Shown here: positions 14,570-20,980 of the stretch, piece after piece | Numbering within the stretch: the stretch's first letter is position 1 | Layout of the letters: each line of letters begins with the position of its first letter | IMG/VR virus record: IMGVR_UViG_3300021185_002756 | Span: 34,238-98,237 of that record | Origin: a virus | Length of the DNA stretch: 64,000 nt | Direction: 5' to 3' (one strand) | Position numbers and translations under genes: made by a program | Notes under the pieces: model-generated | What the model saw: the letters and a program-made list of their open reading frames with translations, nothing else | What the model was told of the DNA's origin: nothing | Database searches by the model: none

Positions 14570-14925
14570 TATGCAGCCACCTGTACATACGGCTTGTTCC
14601 ATTTACCAACATTGATATCTGTATAATGACTTACATGAAAATAATCGCTTTGGATATCAGACTTATCAAACCAATCTGGACCTTTCATAGCGGCTAGTAA
14701 TTCTGTTAAGAATGCTTTAGCAACACCTGTGTAATGAGCATCAATATGGTAAACGTTAACACTGGTAAAATCATTATGATCAAAATCAATTGGACCACTT
14801 TGTAGATTAACTACTAAACTAAAGTGATGCTTTACTGCAATAGTGCCCTTCATCTTATACTTCTTAAGAATTGCTTTGATTGTTGGGCTTAACTTTGCTT
14901 TTGTTTCTTGACTTACATATGCCAT
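14569..14925 (-). CDS. Conserved phage-type unknown protein
   Basis: The 118-residue protein reads as a compact alpha/beta domain (AYVSQETKAKLSPTIKAILK, then HFSLVVNLQSGPIDF, then VNVYHIDAHYTG, then DYFHVSHYTDINVG). Similar small proteins occur in early regions of T4-like phages, but I cannot give a function. It starts directly behind copy 2 of the shared promoter-leader module, which fixes the ATG at 14925 and suggests strong early expression. Confidence 0.65.
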   Translation of the reverse strand: MAYVSQETKAKLSPTIKAILKKYKMKGTIAVKHHFSLVVNLQSGPIDFDHNDFTSVNVYHIDAHYTGVAKAFLTELLAAMKGPDWFDKSDIQSDYFHVSHYTDINVGKWNKPYVQVAA

Positions 14926-14931
14926 TTACTT

Positions 14932-14983
14932 CTCCTATTTTCTAACTGTACATACAGTATAACACACTATTACTCTTTGTCAA
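14932..14983 (-). promoter_or_regulatory. Shared promoter-leader module, copy 2
   Basis: TTGACA (14978-14983), 16-base spacer, TATACT (14956-14961), then CTGTATGTACAG, a perfect 5+5 inverted repeat, running into GTTAGAAAATAGGAG (14932-14946). It lies directly upstream of the ATG at 14925. Confidence 0.82.
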
Positions 14984-14991
14984 CCTTTTTA

Positions 14992-15156
14992 TTACTTTTG
15001 GTTATGAATGTTTTTTACAATTTTAATAATTTCTGGCACAGTAATCTCTTCACCATTGGCTGGTGTTTTTGCTAACATATAACCAATTTGAATATATGCT
15101 TTTTCAACTGACATTGTACAAAGGGCTTCTTCTACAATTTTTTCTCTAAGCGTCAT
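14992..15156 (-). CDS. Small helical unknown protein (54 residues)
   Basis: A frame from the ATG at 15156, directly behind copy 3 of the shared promoter-leader, encodes MTLREKIVEEALCTMSVEKA followed by YIQIGYMLAKTP and a basic end (IIKIVKNIHNQK). It has its own promoter and ribosome site, so it is well supported despite its size. The TAA at 14992-14994 lies just upstream of the next promoter's -35. Function unknown. Confidence 0.7.
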   Translation of the reverse strand: MTLREKIVEEALCTMSVEKAYIQIGYMLAKTPANGEEITVPEIIKIVKNIHNQK

Positions 15157-15164
15157 GTAATGTT

Positions 15165-15216
15165 CTCCTATTTTCTAACTGTACATACAGCATAACACAG
15201 TCTACGATATTGTCAA
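15165..15216 (-). promoter_or_regulatory. Shared promoter-leader module, copy 3
   Basis: TTGACA (15211-15216), 16-base spacer, TATGCT (15189-15194), the CTGTATGTACAG inverted repeat, and GTTAGAAAATAGGAG (15165-15179). Very similar to copy 2. Confidence 0.82.
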
Positions 15217-15244
15217 CCTTTTTATTACTTTAGGTAAGAACTAG

Positions 15245-15475
15245 TTAAGCAACTAGTTCAAAGTTAGGTTTTGCATTATAAGGTACAGGTTGAAACCCAA
15301 ATACTTTATTTGCATTGGCAATATTTGCTAACGGCTTGTTTAGCACATGCTCCTCAGCATATTTTGTTGCAGAATCTTTTGTGGCAAAAGACATTGGAAC
15401 AGTACTGTTTGGATTACAAACAACGTCACGTACGACACAACTTTTAAGCGATACTAAACATTTTAACATATACAT
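15245..15475 (-). CDS. Small unknown protein
   Basis: The 76-residue product starts at the ATG at 15475 behind copy 4 of the shared promoter-leader. It contains FATKDSATKYAEEHVLNKPL, like a short surface helix, and ends in KPNFELVA. No recognised domain. It is monocistronic, with its own promoter. Three successive single-gene units (14569, 14992, 15245) share this arrangement. Confidence 0.65.
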   Translation of the reverse strand: MYMLKCLVSLKSCVVRDVVCNPNSTVPMSFATKDSATKYAEEHVLNKPLANIANANKVFGFQPVPYNAKPNFELVA

Positions 15476-15483
15476 AAGCAGTT

Positions 15484-15535
15484 CTCCTATTTTCTAACTG
15501 TATATACATATTAACACAGTCTACACTATTGTCAA
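15484..15535 (-). promoter_or_regulatory. Shared promoter-leader module, copy 4
   Basis: TTGACA (15530-15535), 16-base spacer, a weaker -10 TAATAT (15508-15513), and GTTAGAAAATAGGAG (15484-15498). The central inverted repeat is degenerate here. Confidence 0.75.
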
Positions 15536-15637
15536 CCTTTTTATATAAAAAGAATAATAAAATTGCATTCATGCTAGATATAGTGTAATAAAATTAAATC
15601 AAGTCGATTAGTGCTAAAAAAGCAAGACTGTTTTTAC

Positions 15638-15659
15638 AAAAAACGGCTCTTAAATAGCC
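15638..15659 (-). terminator. Weak intrinsic-terminator-like hairpin
   Basis: On the minus strand GGCT-ATTTAAG-AGCC (15645-15659) is followed by GTTTTTT (15638-15644). The stem is only 4 pairs. It would stop antisense transcription entering from the right, since the genes to its right are on the plus strand. The rest of 15536-15688 is AT-rich with no gene visible. Confidence 0.3.
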
Positions 15660-15688
15660 AAAAAACTTGGTTTTTGATTTTTGCCTTG

Positions 15689-15696
15689 TATAAATA
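15689..15696 (+). promoter_or_regulatory. T4-type late promoter motif TATAAATA
   Basis: A perfect TATAAATA reads rightwards about 110 bases before the DUF3563/DUF1127 cluster. It matches the canonical T4 late-promoter box, which needs no -35. Transcription would start about 6 bases downstream, right at the proposed structured leader. Confidence 0.6.
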
Positions 15697-15703
15697 AAAA
15701 TGT

Positions 15704-15771
15704 AGCAAGAAACTGTTACAAGGCACCTGGGAAAGACCAAGTGGCGGCGGGAACCAGACCGCGGTATTGCT
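15704..15771 (+). ncRNA. Candidate structured leader RNA (three-way junction)
   Basis: The leader between the TATAAATA box and the DUF3563 gene is much more GC-rich than its surroundings. AGCAA (15704-15708) can pair with TTGCT (15767-15771) to close a domain. Inside are CACCTGG/CCAAGTG (15724-15743, GAAAGA loop, one C-A mismatch) and GCGG/CCGC (15744-15762, 11-base loop). An alternative fold can use ACCGCGGT or GGGAAC/GCTCCC. It matches no riboswitch I could identify; a cis-regulatory element or small RNA is inferred. Confidence 0.4.
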
Positions 15772-15806
15772 CCCCTCAAGCATATAACATTAACTAGGAG
15801 AAAAAA

Positions 15807-15965
15807 ATGGCAAAAAAGCTATCTAAAAACCTTGTGGCAATGTTTCGTAAGATGTTTGACACAAGATCACCACAAGAGAAGTATCTGTCACAGAGTGCAG
15901 ACTTATGTGATTTAGAGTATCGTATGAGACGATTACACACAACAATGGGAAAGTTAGGATTATAA
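15807..15965 (+). CDS. DUF3563-like small protein
   Basis: The 52-residue protein starts at the ATG at 15807 after AGGAG. Its second half, QEKYLSQSADLCDLEYRMRR, matches DUF3563, a small bacterial family with the pattern Y-L-x-x-(A/S)-x-D-x-x-D-L-E-x-R-M-R. The N-terminus is basic. One base separates it from the DUF1127 gene. The family has no established biochemical function. Presence with DUF1127 suggests acquisition from a proteobacterial host. Confidence 0.75.
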   Translation: MAKKLSKNLVAMFRKMFDTRSPQEKYLSQSADLCDLEYRMRRLHTTMGKLGL

Positions 15966-15966
15966 A

Positions 15967-16167
15967 ATGACTGCGTTAGTAATGAATACAATGAGTTCAA
16001 TGGAATCAGTACTTAGAACACTAATTACAGGTTATGCAATAGCAACTGGTAAGATTAAACAACGTATGATCGAAAACAGAACTAGACAAGCACTTGCATA
16101 TCTCAGTGATAGAGAACTTAAAGATATTGGATTAACACGAGATCAATTAGAAAGAGGTCAGTTCTAA
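15967..16167 (+). CDS. DUF1127 (YjiS-like) small protein
   Basis: The 66-residue product ends with ALAYLSDRELKDIGLTRDQL, the hallmark DUF1127 segment (L-S-D-R-x-L-x-D-I-G-(I/L)-x-R). The N-terminal half is helical and basic (KIKQRMIENRTRQ). DUF1127 proteins are abundant in alphaproteobacteria, and some bind RNA and influence RNA turnover or nutrient responses. Here it would be made late, from an mRNA with a structured leader. It is coupled to the next ORF by TAATG. A phage copy could mimic or titrate the host regulator; that is inference. Confidence 0.85.
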   Translation: MTALVMNTMSSMESVLRTLITGYAIATGKIKQRMIENRTRQALAYLSDRELKDIGLTRDQLERGQF

Positions 16168-16283
16168 TGAGTATACTTAGAGCAATAAGCAATTTTTGCA
16201 TCCATATTGGACAAGCAAGAGCAGATAGAGAATTAGCAACCATGGAGTTGTATTATGAAACAAGGGAGGAAAATAAATGGTAA
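16167..16283 (+). CDS. Small protein (38 residues) in the DUF1127 operon
   Basis: The ATG at 16167 overlaps the DUF1127 stop (TAATG). The peptide (MSILRAISNFCIHIGQARAD, then RELATMELYYETREENKW) is helical, and RADRELATM vaguely recalls a DUF1127 helix. Its stop overlaps the next ATG. GGGAGG inside its end provides the next ribosome site. Function unknown. Confidence 0.6.
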   Translation: MSILRAISNFCIHIGQARADRELATMELYYETREENKW

Positions 16284-16369
16284 ATTTTGTTAAAGGCGCA
16301 ACTGGCGTAGCAACATTAATTTCAATACTAGGATTAGTATTCTTATCAAGTCTACCGGCTGCAATATAA
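16277..16369 (+). CDS. Membrane micropeptide (30 residues)
   Basis: The ATG at 16277 overlaps the previous stop and is preceded by GGGAGG. The peptide contains ATLISILGLVFLSSLPAAI, a single membrane helix. It is coupled on both sides (its TAA overlaps the next ATG). Function unknown. Confidence 0.55.
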   Translation: MVNFVKGATGVATLISILGLVFLSSLPAAI

Positions 16370-16410
16370 TGTGGCCCTACACTGATGAAGAAAATGACTT
16401 TTTAAGTTAA
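16369..16410 (+). CDS. Possible 13-residue peptide
   Basis: A minimal frame (MWPYTDEENDFLS) starts in a TAATG junction with the preceding stop. It is too short for confident calling; coupling and an acidic, aromatic composition unlike random AT-rich sequence are the only support. Confidence 0.25.
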   Translation: MWPYTDEENDFLS

Positions 16411-16418
16411 GTACAATT

Positions 16419-16649
16419 ATGAAAACGTTTTTAATAGTATTAGTAATGATGGCAACTGCCGACCTTGGTGAAGACTTGTATATTATACAAGAGCCAAAGT
16501 TTATGCAACCCAACCAGTGTGTACAGTTTGTACGTGCTAATAATACCAGTTTGATTGCAAAAGCTCAGAGTGAATACCCTGGTAGAGCCGTTGCTGACAT
16601 ATACTGTGTGCCCGAAAAACGTTTAGGACTCTTTCTCAAACAAGCATAA
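16419..16649 (+). CDS. Small secreted-type protein
   Basis: The 76-residue product starts with a short hydrophobic segment (KTFLIVLVMMATADLG) that could act as a signal peptide, followed by a domain with two Cys (PNQCVQFVRANNTSLIAKAQ, then IYCVPEKRLGLF). A periplasmic location with one disulfide is plausible. It lies after the DUF1127 microgenes and before a strong hairpin. A similar layout (hydrophobic start, small Cys pair) is seen at 33816-34004. Function unknown. Confidence 0.55.
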   Translation: MKTFLIVLVMMATADLGEDLYIIQEPKFMQPNQCVQFVRANNTSLIAKAQSEYPGRAVADIYCVPEKRLGLFLKQA

Positions 16650-16652
16650 AAA

Positions 16653-16692
16653 AGGTGTAGAAAACAATCGTCAGAAAAGTTTGTCTACACCT
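16653..16692. terminator. Hairpin between convergent genes
   Basis: AGGTGTAGA (16653-16661) and TCTACACCT (16684-16692) are perfect 9-base arms with a 22-base loop. There is no T-tract on the plus strand after it, but AAAAAA precedes it, which gives TTTTTT after the stem on the minus strand. It separates the plus-strand gene ending at 16649 from the minus-strand gene ending at 16719. Confidence 0.5.
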
Positions 16693-16718
16693 AATGTGTG
16701 AGTAGCTATATTATATTG

Positions 16719-16952
16719 TTATTTTGATTTGTATATATGATATAGTACCCATATAGCAACAAGGCCTACTAGTCCTTGTGCTGAAAAGCCTGCTATAATG
16801 TTTTGTACATTTGCAATGATTGCAATATCAGGCCAGAATGGAACACCTTTTCCGTTCACAAGAACTTCAAGTACAATGCCTAATGCGAGGAGCGAAACTG
16901 CTACCTCCGTTAGTGCATTTGCCCATCCTTTTATTTTTGCTAAGATATCCAT
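16719..16952 (-). CDS. Small membrane protein, virion-type conserved
   Basis: The 77-residue protein has two membrane helices (EVAVSLLALGIVLEVLV and GLVGLVAIWVLYHIYKSK) flanking a Pro/Trp turn (GVPFWPDIAI). Closely similar small proteins are conserved in T4-like marine cyanophages (recognised from memory, not searched). A GCCTAAATA late-promoter-like box lies 42 bases upstream. Possibly structural or lysis-related; not proven. Confidence 0.6.
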   Translation of the reverse strand: MDILAKIKGWANALTEVAVSLLALGIVLEVLVNGKGVPFWPDIAIIANVQNIIAGFSAQGLVGLVAIWVLYHIYKSK

Positions 16953-16993
16953 GATACCTCCTTTTCTACTGACTGTTGTTTAAGCCAGTATAG

Positions 16994-17000
16994 TATTTAG
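16994..17000 (-). promoter_or_regulatory. Late-promoter-like CTAAATA
   Basis: CTAAATA on the minus strand, 42 bases before the ATG at 16952, one of a divergent pair with the plus-strand box at 17039-17045. The palindrome CTATTAT-GTT-ATAATAG lies between them. Confidence 0.45.
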
Positions 17001-17038
17001 GCACCGGTTCTATTATGTTATAATAGCTGTTATCTACA

Positions 17039-17045
17039 ATAAATA
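17039..17045 (+). promoter_or_regulatory. Late-promoter-like ATAAATA
   Basis: ATAAATA on the plus strand, 26 bases before the ATG at 17072. Divergent from the box at 16994-17000. Confidence 0.45.
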
Positions 17046-17071
17046 CAGTCATAAGAAACTAGGACCATGAC

Positions 17072-18109
17072 ATGTTAATAAAAGAAATTTTACGTGAAGA
17101 TGCTGACTTTGAAAGTATGAAATCTGTTATTGCGGCAAAGATAAAAGAACTTCCTGCAGATAATGCAACACAGAAAGCCCTTGCTGAGATTGAGGATCTA
17201 CTCAAGTATGTCAATGCAGGCGGACGTATCGGTATTATCAATGGTGAGCTTAAATCAATCAATGATCCAACAGTAGATGCAGCACAAAAACAATTAGCAC
17301 GATATTTAATGAGTATGGAAATGACACCAGCTCAAAGAGACGGATTATTTAATGCTTGGAGAGAAGATAAGATTGTAGATCGCGGTCGGTTACTTGACAC
17401 CAGTAAACCTGCTACATTTGCTGATATTTTTAGAGGGTACAATACTAATCCTGCAATTAAAGAACTAGTCGATGATGTTATGCGGATTGACGCATTAGGA
17501 CAAGGTAAAGGCGAGTTTGGCCTAAGTGTGCTTAGTAAATCAATCAATAAGCAACAAGGCAAAGGGGACTTAGACATTGACGGAAGAGATATCGAAGTCA
17601 AAACAACCGACGGAGGTGCAGGTAGATTTACCGATCAAGATGTACGTCCAGGTCCTGGATTTGAAGCAGCCGCAAACGACCTAACACAGTACACCTTAGA
17701 CTTAGGTTGGAAAATACCTCAGAGTGGTATAAACATAAACAGCTTAGTTAAGATATATAACGAAGCTGAAGATAAGCAAACTTTTATCAATAAAGTTGAA
17801 AAGGTGATTAGCTTAATCTTTAATGGATTAGATGTGAAACCAATAATCAGTGCCTTGGTAAGTGGTGACGTTGGCAAAGCAAAACAAGAATATTCTAAGG
17901 CAAGTTTTAATTACTATATGTCAAAGAAAAAAGATGAAGGTGTATTATATATTGATTTGCCAAAAAATAAAACGGTATATTTCAAGGATGCTGATGAACT
18001 CATTAAAACTGGTATGAGACTAGCCGCTGACACTGTTTATATAACTTCCGTAAAAGATATTCGATTACCATATCCTCAAATATCAGTTGTGCCAACGACA
18101 AGAAGTTGA
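17072..18109 (+). CDS. Conserved marine T4-like phage protein with PD-(D/E)XK-like motif
   Basis: The 345-residue protein has a helical N-terminal half and a central segment GKGEFGLSVLSKSINKQQGK, followed by GDLDIDGRDIEVKTTDGGAG near residues 168-187. The D-x-x-x-x-x-x-E-x-K spacing (last two residues E-V-K) resembles a PD-(D/E)XK nuclease core. Proteins of this type occur in marine T4-like phages near structural genes (from memory). A virion-associated or DNA-processing role is inferred. It has its own late-promoter-like box and is the only plus-strand gene between 16650 and 19208. Confidence 0.65.
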   Translation: MLIKEILREDADFESMKSVIAAKIKELPADNATQKALAEIEDLLKYVNAGGRIGIINGELKSINDPTVDAAQKQLARYLMSMEMTPAQRDGLFNAWREDKIVDRGRLLDTSKPATFADIFRGYNTNPAIKELVDDVMRIDALGQGKGEFGLSVLSKSINKQQGKGDLDIDGRDIEVKTTDGGAGRFTDQDVRPGPGFEAAANDLTQYTLDLGWKIPQSGININSLVKIYNEAEDKQTFINKVEKVISLIFNGLDVKPIISALVSGDVGKAKQEYSKASFNYYMSKKKDEGVLYIDLPKNKTVYFKDADELIKTGMRLAADTVYITSVKDIRLPYPQISVVPTTRS

Positions 18110-18159
18110 TAGCCGACCCTTCTATCATTTAAGTATGTAAGGGCCGACTCTAGGGGATT
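18110..18159. other. Convergent intergenic region with inverted repeat
   Basis: Between the plus-strand gene ending at 18109 and the minus-strand gene ending at 18160, CCGACCCTT and AAGGGCCGA-type arms face each other (5-base core CCCTT/AAGGG, about 16-base loop). It may be a weak bidirectional terminator; there is no long T-tract. Confidence 0.3.
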
Positions 18160-18924
18160 CTATCTACACTGATTAATATTCACAACATGTATTCTAGCAT
18201 TGTGTATATTATGTGCATCAGCTCTTGTAATTTCTAGTTCTATATGACTTTGTATCTCTAACCAGCCATTGATAATTGTGCCGTTGCCATTTGGTTGTAC
18301 CATTTTATTTTTAGCCATTCTTGAACCCTGTGTAAGTCCGCTTAGTTCTGGCAAGTCAAAGCAACCTAGGCTTCTATTTCCAACGACGACTTGCAGTTGT
18401 GGTCCTGCTCTGTACAAGCCTCTCATTAGTTTATTTGAACTGGTCATATCAAGTTGAACGTCGTAGCCAGGTGTGGTCCAATGTTTTGTGTTTATAAACT
18501 TTGCAAAGCCTTTACCACCTGGATTACTACTGGCAGCCACTGCATTGTATAGTTCGCTTATGTACTGTTGGTTCCAACGTACCACAAACTGTATATTCAT
18601 ATACGTGCGTCTGTTTCTGTTTGGGAAAGTTGGTCTAGCAATAGTTACGTTAAATGCTCTATGCGGAAACCCATTGATTACATTATCAAGCCTGGCATCA
18701 TTCTGTTTATGATCATAAAACTTTGGAGTCTTATTTACTGGAGCAACATATGGCTTTTCTTTTAAAAGGTTTAAAACACCCATTACAATGGTTGTTTCTG
18801 TGAAAATTTGATTATAGTCTATCTTTGGAGCCTGTGTAAAAATATCATTTGCTAAAGCTCTGTTGGTTGTACCACAACTTATTAAGGCAGTTGCTACGCC
18901 TAGAATGGCTAATTTTTTAAACAT
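18160..18924 (-). CDS. Predicted secreted lipoprotein
   Basis: The start is the ATG at 18924 (MFKKLAILGVATALISC), which overlaps the TAA of the upstream membrane gene. Hydrophobic residues followed by LISC-GTT at Cys17 form a lipobox, so the product is probably a lipoprotein. The 254-residue body is beta-rich with paired Cys (SLGCFDLPE and the terminal INQC), as in envelope or tail-tip proteins. No family recognised. It is co-transcribed with a small membrane protein behind copy 5 of the shared promoter-leader, which suggests early expression and an envelope role in the host. Confidence 0.6.
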   Translation of the reverse strand: MFKKLAILGVATALISCGTTNRALANDIFTQAPKIDYNQIFTETTIVMGVLNLLKEKPYVAPVNKTPKFYDHKQNDARLDNVINGFPHRAFNVTIARPTFPNRNRRTYMNIQFVVRWNQQYISELYNAVAASSNPGGKGFAKFINTKHWTTPGYDVQLDMTSSNKLMRGLYRAGPQLQVVVGNRSLGCFDLPELSGLTQGSRMAKNKMVQPNGNGTIINGWLEIQSHIELEITRADAHNIHNARIHVVNINQCR

Positions 18925-19096
18925 AATTTGCACTCCAAGTCCAATCACTCATATAAACACCTACTGCAATACATACAAATATCAATGCTATTACAATCAC
19001 ACTCAACTTAAATACTGCACTTAGTATTGCTGGAAAAAACTTTACCAACACATATGCTATTGCAATAAAACCAATTACCTGTAGTACGATATCCAT
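18917..19096 (-). CDS. Small membrane protein (59 residues)
   Basis: A frame from the ATG at 19096 encodes MDIVLQVIGFIAIAYVLVKF, then a second helix (SVIVIALIFVCIAVGVYM) and a short polar tail. The TAA overlaps the ATG of the lipoprotein gene, so the two are coupled. The promoter-leader directly upstream supports the start. It may be a membrane partner of the lipoprotein. Confidence 0.65.
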   Translation of the reverse strand: MDIVLQVIGFIAIAYVLVKFFPAILSAVFKLSVIVIALIFVCIAVGVYMSDWTWSANYV

Positions 19097-19102
19097 TTAT
19101 TA

Positions 19103-19154
19103 CCCCTTGTTTCTAACTATACATATATAATAACACAGAATAGTATTAAGTCAA
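19103..19154 (-). promoter_or_regulatory. Shared promoter-leader module, copy 5 (degenerate)
   Basis: TTGACT (19149-19154), 16-base spacer, TATTAT (19127-19132), and GTTAGAAACAAGGGG (19103-19117), a variant of the common leader that still offers a ribosome site. Confidence 0.65.
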
Positions 19155-19177
19155 CCTTTTTATAAGTTTAGGAACAA

Positions 19178-19184
19178 ATAAATA
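19178..19184 (+). promoter_or_regulatory. Late-promoter-like ATAAATA
   Basis: ATAAATA on the plus strand 24 bases before the ATG at 19209, followed by AAAGGAG. It is divergent from the early-type promoter at 19103-19154, pairing a late gene with an early one. Confidence 0.5.
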
Positions 19185-19208
19185 CACTGTCAACACAAAG
19201 GAGCGAAA

Positions 19209-19721
19209 ATGGCACATTTTGAATCGTTAATGAAAGCACAGTTTAATCCACCGAGGAATTGGACACTATTAGAAGATCTAAAGTTTCATAGTGATCTACT
19301 CACCGACGACCAAGCAGAAATGCTGAGACACTGTGGAGTAAAGGTACGAAATCATAACAAAACTGATGCTTATGTTATTACTATACCAGTTGAGTATGTA
19401 ACTGATATGGCTAGTGTTCCAAGAGCTATCTGGGCATTTATTGCACCTTTTGACGTTGCAAGACCAGCAGTAGTACATGATATCATGTATGAAAAAATAA
19501 ACACACAGTATAAGGCAGTAAATGAGTCAGCAGCCGCTGAAGAAGGACCTGCAACGAAAAAAGAAAGAGAAGCATATAGAAAGATTGCTGATGCAATCTT
19601 CTTAGAAGGCATGCATGTAACAGAACCAGCAGTTGCAGGATGGAAGAAGTATGCTTGTTATTATGCAGTGAGAGTGTTTGGAAGATTTGCAATCAATTCC
19701 AGTGCTAAAAGAATCGTCTAA
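19209..19721 (+). CDS. DUF1353 family phage protein
   Basis: The 170-residue protein has the DUF1353 core YVTDMASVPRAIWAFIAPFD, followed by RPAVVHDIMYE and DAIFLEGM, then a hydrophobic end (YACYYAVRVFGRFAI). DUF1353 is widespread in tailed phages and resembles small proteins linked to virion assembly or lysis; its activity is not established. AAAGGAG precedes the ATG. The gene converges with an oxygenase gene, overlapping by 4 bases. Confidence 0.82.
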   Translation: MAHFESLMKAQFNPPRNWTLLEDLKFHSDLLTDDQAEMLRHCGVKVRNHNKTDAYVITIPVEYVTDMASVPRAIWAFIAPFDVARPAVVHDIMYEKINTQYKAVNESAAAEEGPATKKEREAYRKIADAIFLEGMHVTEPAVAGWKKYACYYAVRVFGRFAINSSAKRIV

Positions 19722-20467
19722 AACTGATTGGTGTGTATCACCATACTACGTTTGGTTTTAAGATTACGTGCTAGGAAATTGTCTGCACAGTGCAGTTGAT
19801 TGGCATCCCATATTACTGTACTACCCGGTTTCCATTTATAAATTTTATCAATCTCTAAACCTTCTATATTTTCATACGGTATATGGCTAAGATATTCACG
19901 CCATGTTTCTTTATCAATACTATATCCCTCAATGCATCCTTCTACGTTTGGATGATCAATTGGTCGTAACCACTTCTGCTTATGATTTCCTAGTTTACTT
20001 TTTTCTTGAAATTTTTTTCCAAATGATCGAAGATAGTTCCTTTGTTTAAACGTAAGACTATAAGTGGTAGCCCATTCGCCTGTTTCATCAATTACATCCA
20101 ATGGTATCAGGATAACTTTATGTGGTATTTTATCTGCATACCATCTAAGATCAGCATGTATGTTCCAAGGAATGATTGCTTCTTGCCATGCAAAAAAGTC
20201 CAACTGATAATTTCCTATATAGTCTTGCAACTTTGTATGTAATAGTTCTTTTATTCGAGGACCATGCGGTTCGTGTTCGTAGGCACTGCCAGAATACTTG
20301 CTAATTTTACCATGTTCAGGATATTCGATGGTGTCAATCATACTTCTAAGTTCAACAAGCTCATCTTGAGAGATAAAATCTTCTACTACAATTGTTGGTG
20401 AATTTGTTGATTGCATTTTTGCAATTTGTTCAACAGTGTATGCATTTTTTTCGTAATAGTGTGACAT
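19718..20467 (-). CDS. 2-oxoglutarate/Fe(II) oxygenase family protein
   Basis: The 249-residue protein starts with FISQDELVELRSMIDTIEYP, typical of the N-terminal helix of prolyl-hydroxylase-like proteins. The iron triad is readable as WNIHADLRW (His-x-Asp, near 123), IWDANQLHCAD (His, near 224) and the following Arg in LKTKRSMVIHTN that would bind 2-oxoglutarate. Substrate unknown. It is a different subfamily from the short oxygenase-like proteins at 7080, 11498 and 25852. Confidence 0.75.
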   Translation of the reverse strand: MSHYYEKNAYTVEQIAKMQSTNSPTIVVEDFISQDELVELRSMIDTIEYPEHGKISKYSGSAYEHEPHGPRIKELLHTKLQDYIGNYQLDFFAWQEAIIPWNIHADLRWYADKIPHKVILIPLDVIDETGEWATTYSLTFKQRNYLRSFGKKFQEKSKLGNHKQKWLRPIDHPNVEGCIEGYSIDKETWREYLSHIPYENIEGLEIDKIYKWKPGSTVIWDANQLHCADNFLARNLKTKRSMVIHTNQF

Positions 20468-20468
20468 T

Positions 20469-20663
20469 CTAGTTTTTAACTAAACCTGCCTTTAATGCTT
20501 TTTTAGCCATTCTATAACTAAGTCTAGCAGTGTTACGTCTTTCACTTCTATACTCTTGGCTTGGTCTTCCGCCGTTGATAGTCCCTTCAGGCTTGTACCT
20601 GTGCATGAAGTCGCTTACGCAGTTGAATCTTCCTTGCCAAATATGTCCGTTTCCTTGATACAT
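20469..20663 (-). CDS. Small basic protein
   Basis: The 64-residue product is Arg/Lys-rich (RPSQEYRSERRNTARLSYRM, then KKALKAGLVKN) with an N-terminal HIWQGRFN segment. Nucleic-acid binding is possible. One base separates it from the oxygenase gene. The ATG at 20663 follows AGGAG. Confidence 0.55.
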   Translation of the reverse strand: MYQGNGHIWQGRFNCVSDFMHRYKPEGTINGGRPSQEYRSERRNTARLSYRMAKKALKAGLVKN

Positions 20664-20671
20664 GTCGTCTC

Positions 20672-20791
20672 CTATTTAAAATAATATGCTAATGGTAGTG
20701 CTATTGCAAAAAATGCAAACAAGTGCCATAACTTTACAGTTGGATACACTACTTTGTCTTTTGGTGGTTCGTTAAAAAAATCTTTATCCAT
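20672..20791 (-). CDS. Single-pass membrane micropeptide (39 residues)
   Basis: A frame from the ATG at 20791 reads MDKDFFNEPPKDKVVYPTVK and then one membrane helix (LWHLFAFFAIALPLAYYFK). It overlaps the preceding gene by 8 bases. Composition (acidic cytosolic start, aromatic helix) supports a real gene; function unknown. Confidence 0.55.
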   Translation of the reverse strand: MDKDFFNEPPKDKVVYPTVKLWHLFAFFAIALPLAYYFK

Positions 20792-20975
20792 TGTTACAAT
20801 TCCTACAATAGCATGGTTTAACTAATAGGTGGACCGCACCCATTGCTATCCACATGTAGGTCATTTCGCTAAGTCCTAAAAACTTAGCACCGTGACTCAT
20901 ATCATGCATTAGATCATGTGCTAAAAAGAATGCACCTAATGCAAAAAATATAAAACTTCCTATATATCTACGCAT
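20784..20975 (-). CDS. Small membrane protein
   Basis: The 63-residue protein has two membrane helices (IGSFIFFALGAFFLAHDLMH and MTYMWIAMGAVHLLV) and a Cys/Asn-rich end (KPCYCRNCNNG). Several His and Met residues lie between the helices. It lies 5 bases after the SHMT gene in the same transcript. Function unknown. Confidence 0.55.
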   Translation of the reverse strand: MRRYIGSFIFFALGAFFLAHDLMHDMSHGAKFLGLSEMTYMWIAMGAVHLLVKPCYCRNCNNG

Positions 20976-20980
20976 GTTTC

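Noticed and set aside
14946-14961. CTGTA-TG-TACAG considered as a LexA box
   Set aside because: E. coli LexA uses CTGT-N8-ACAG and alphaproteobacterial LexA uses GTTC-N7-GTTC; spacing here is different.
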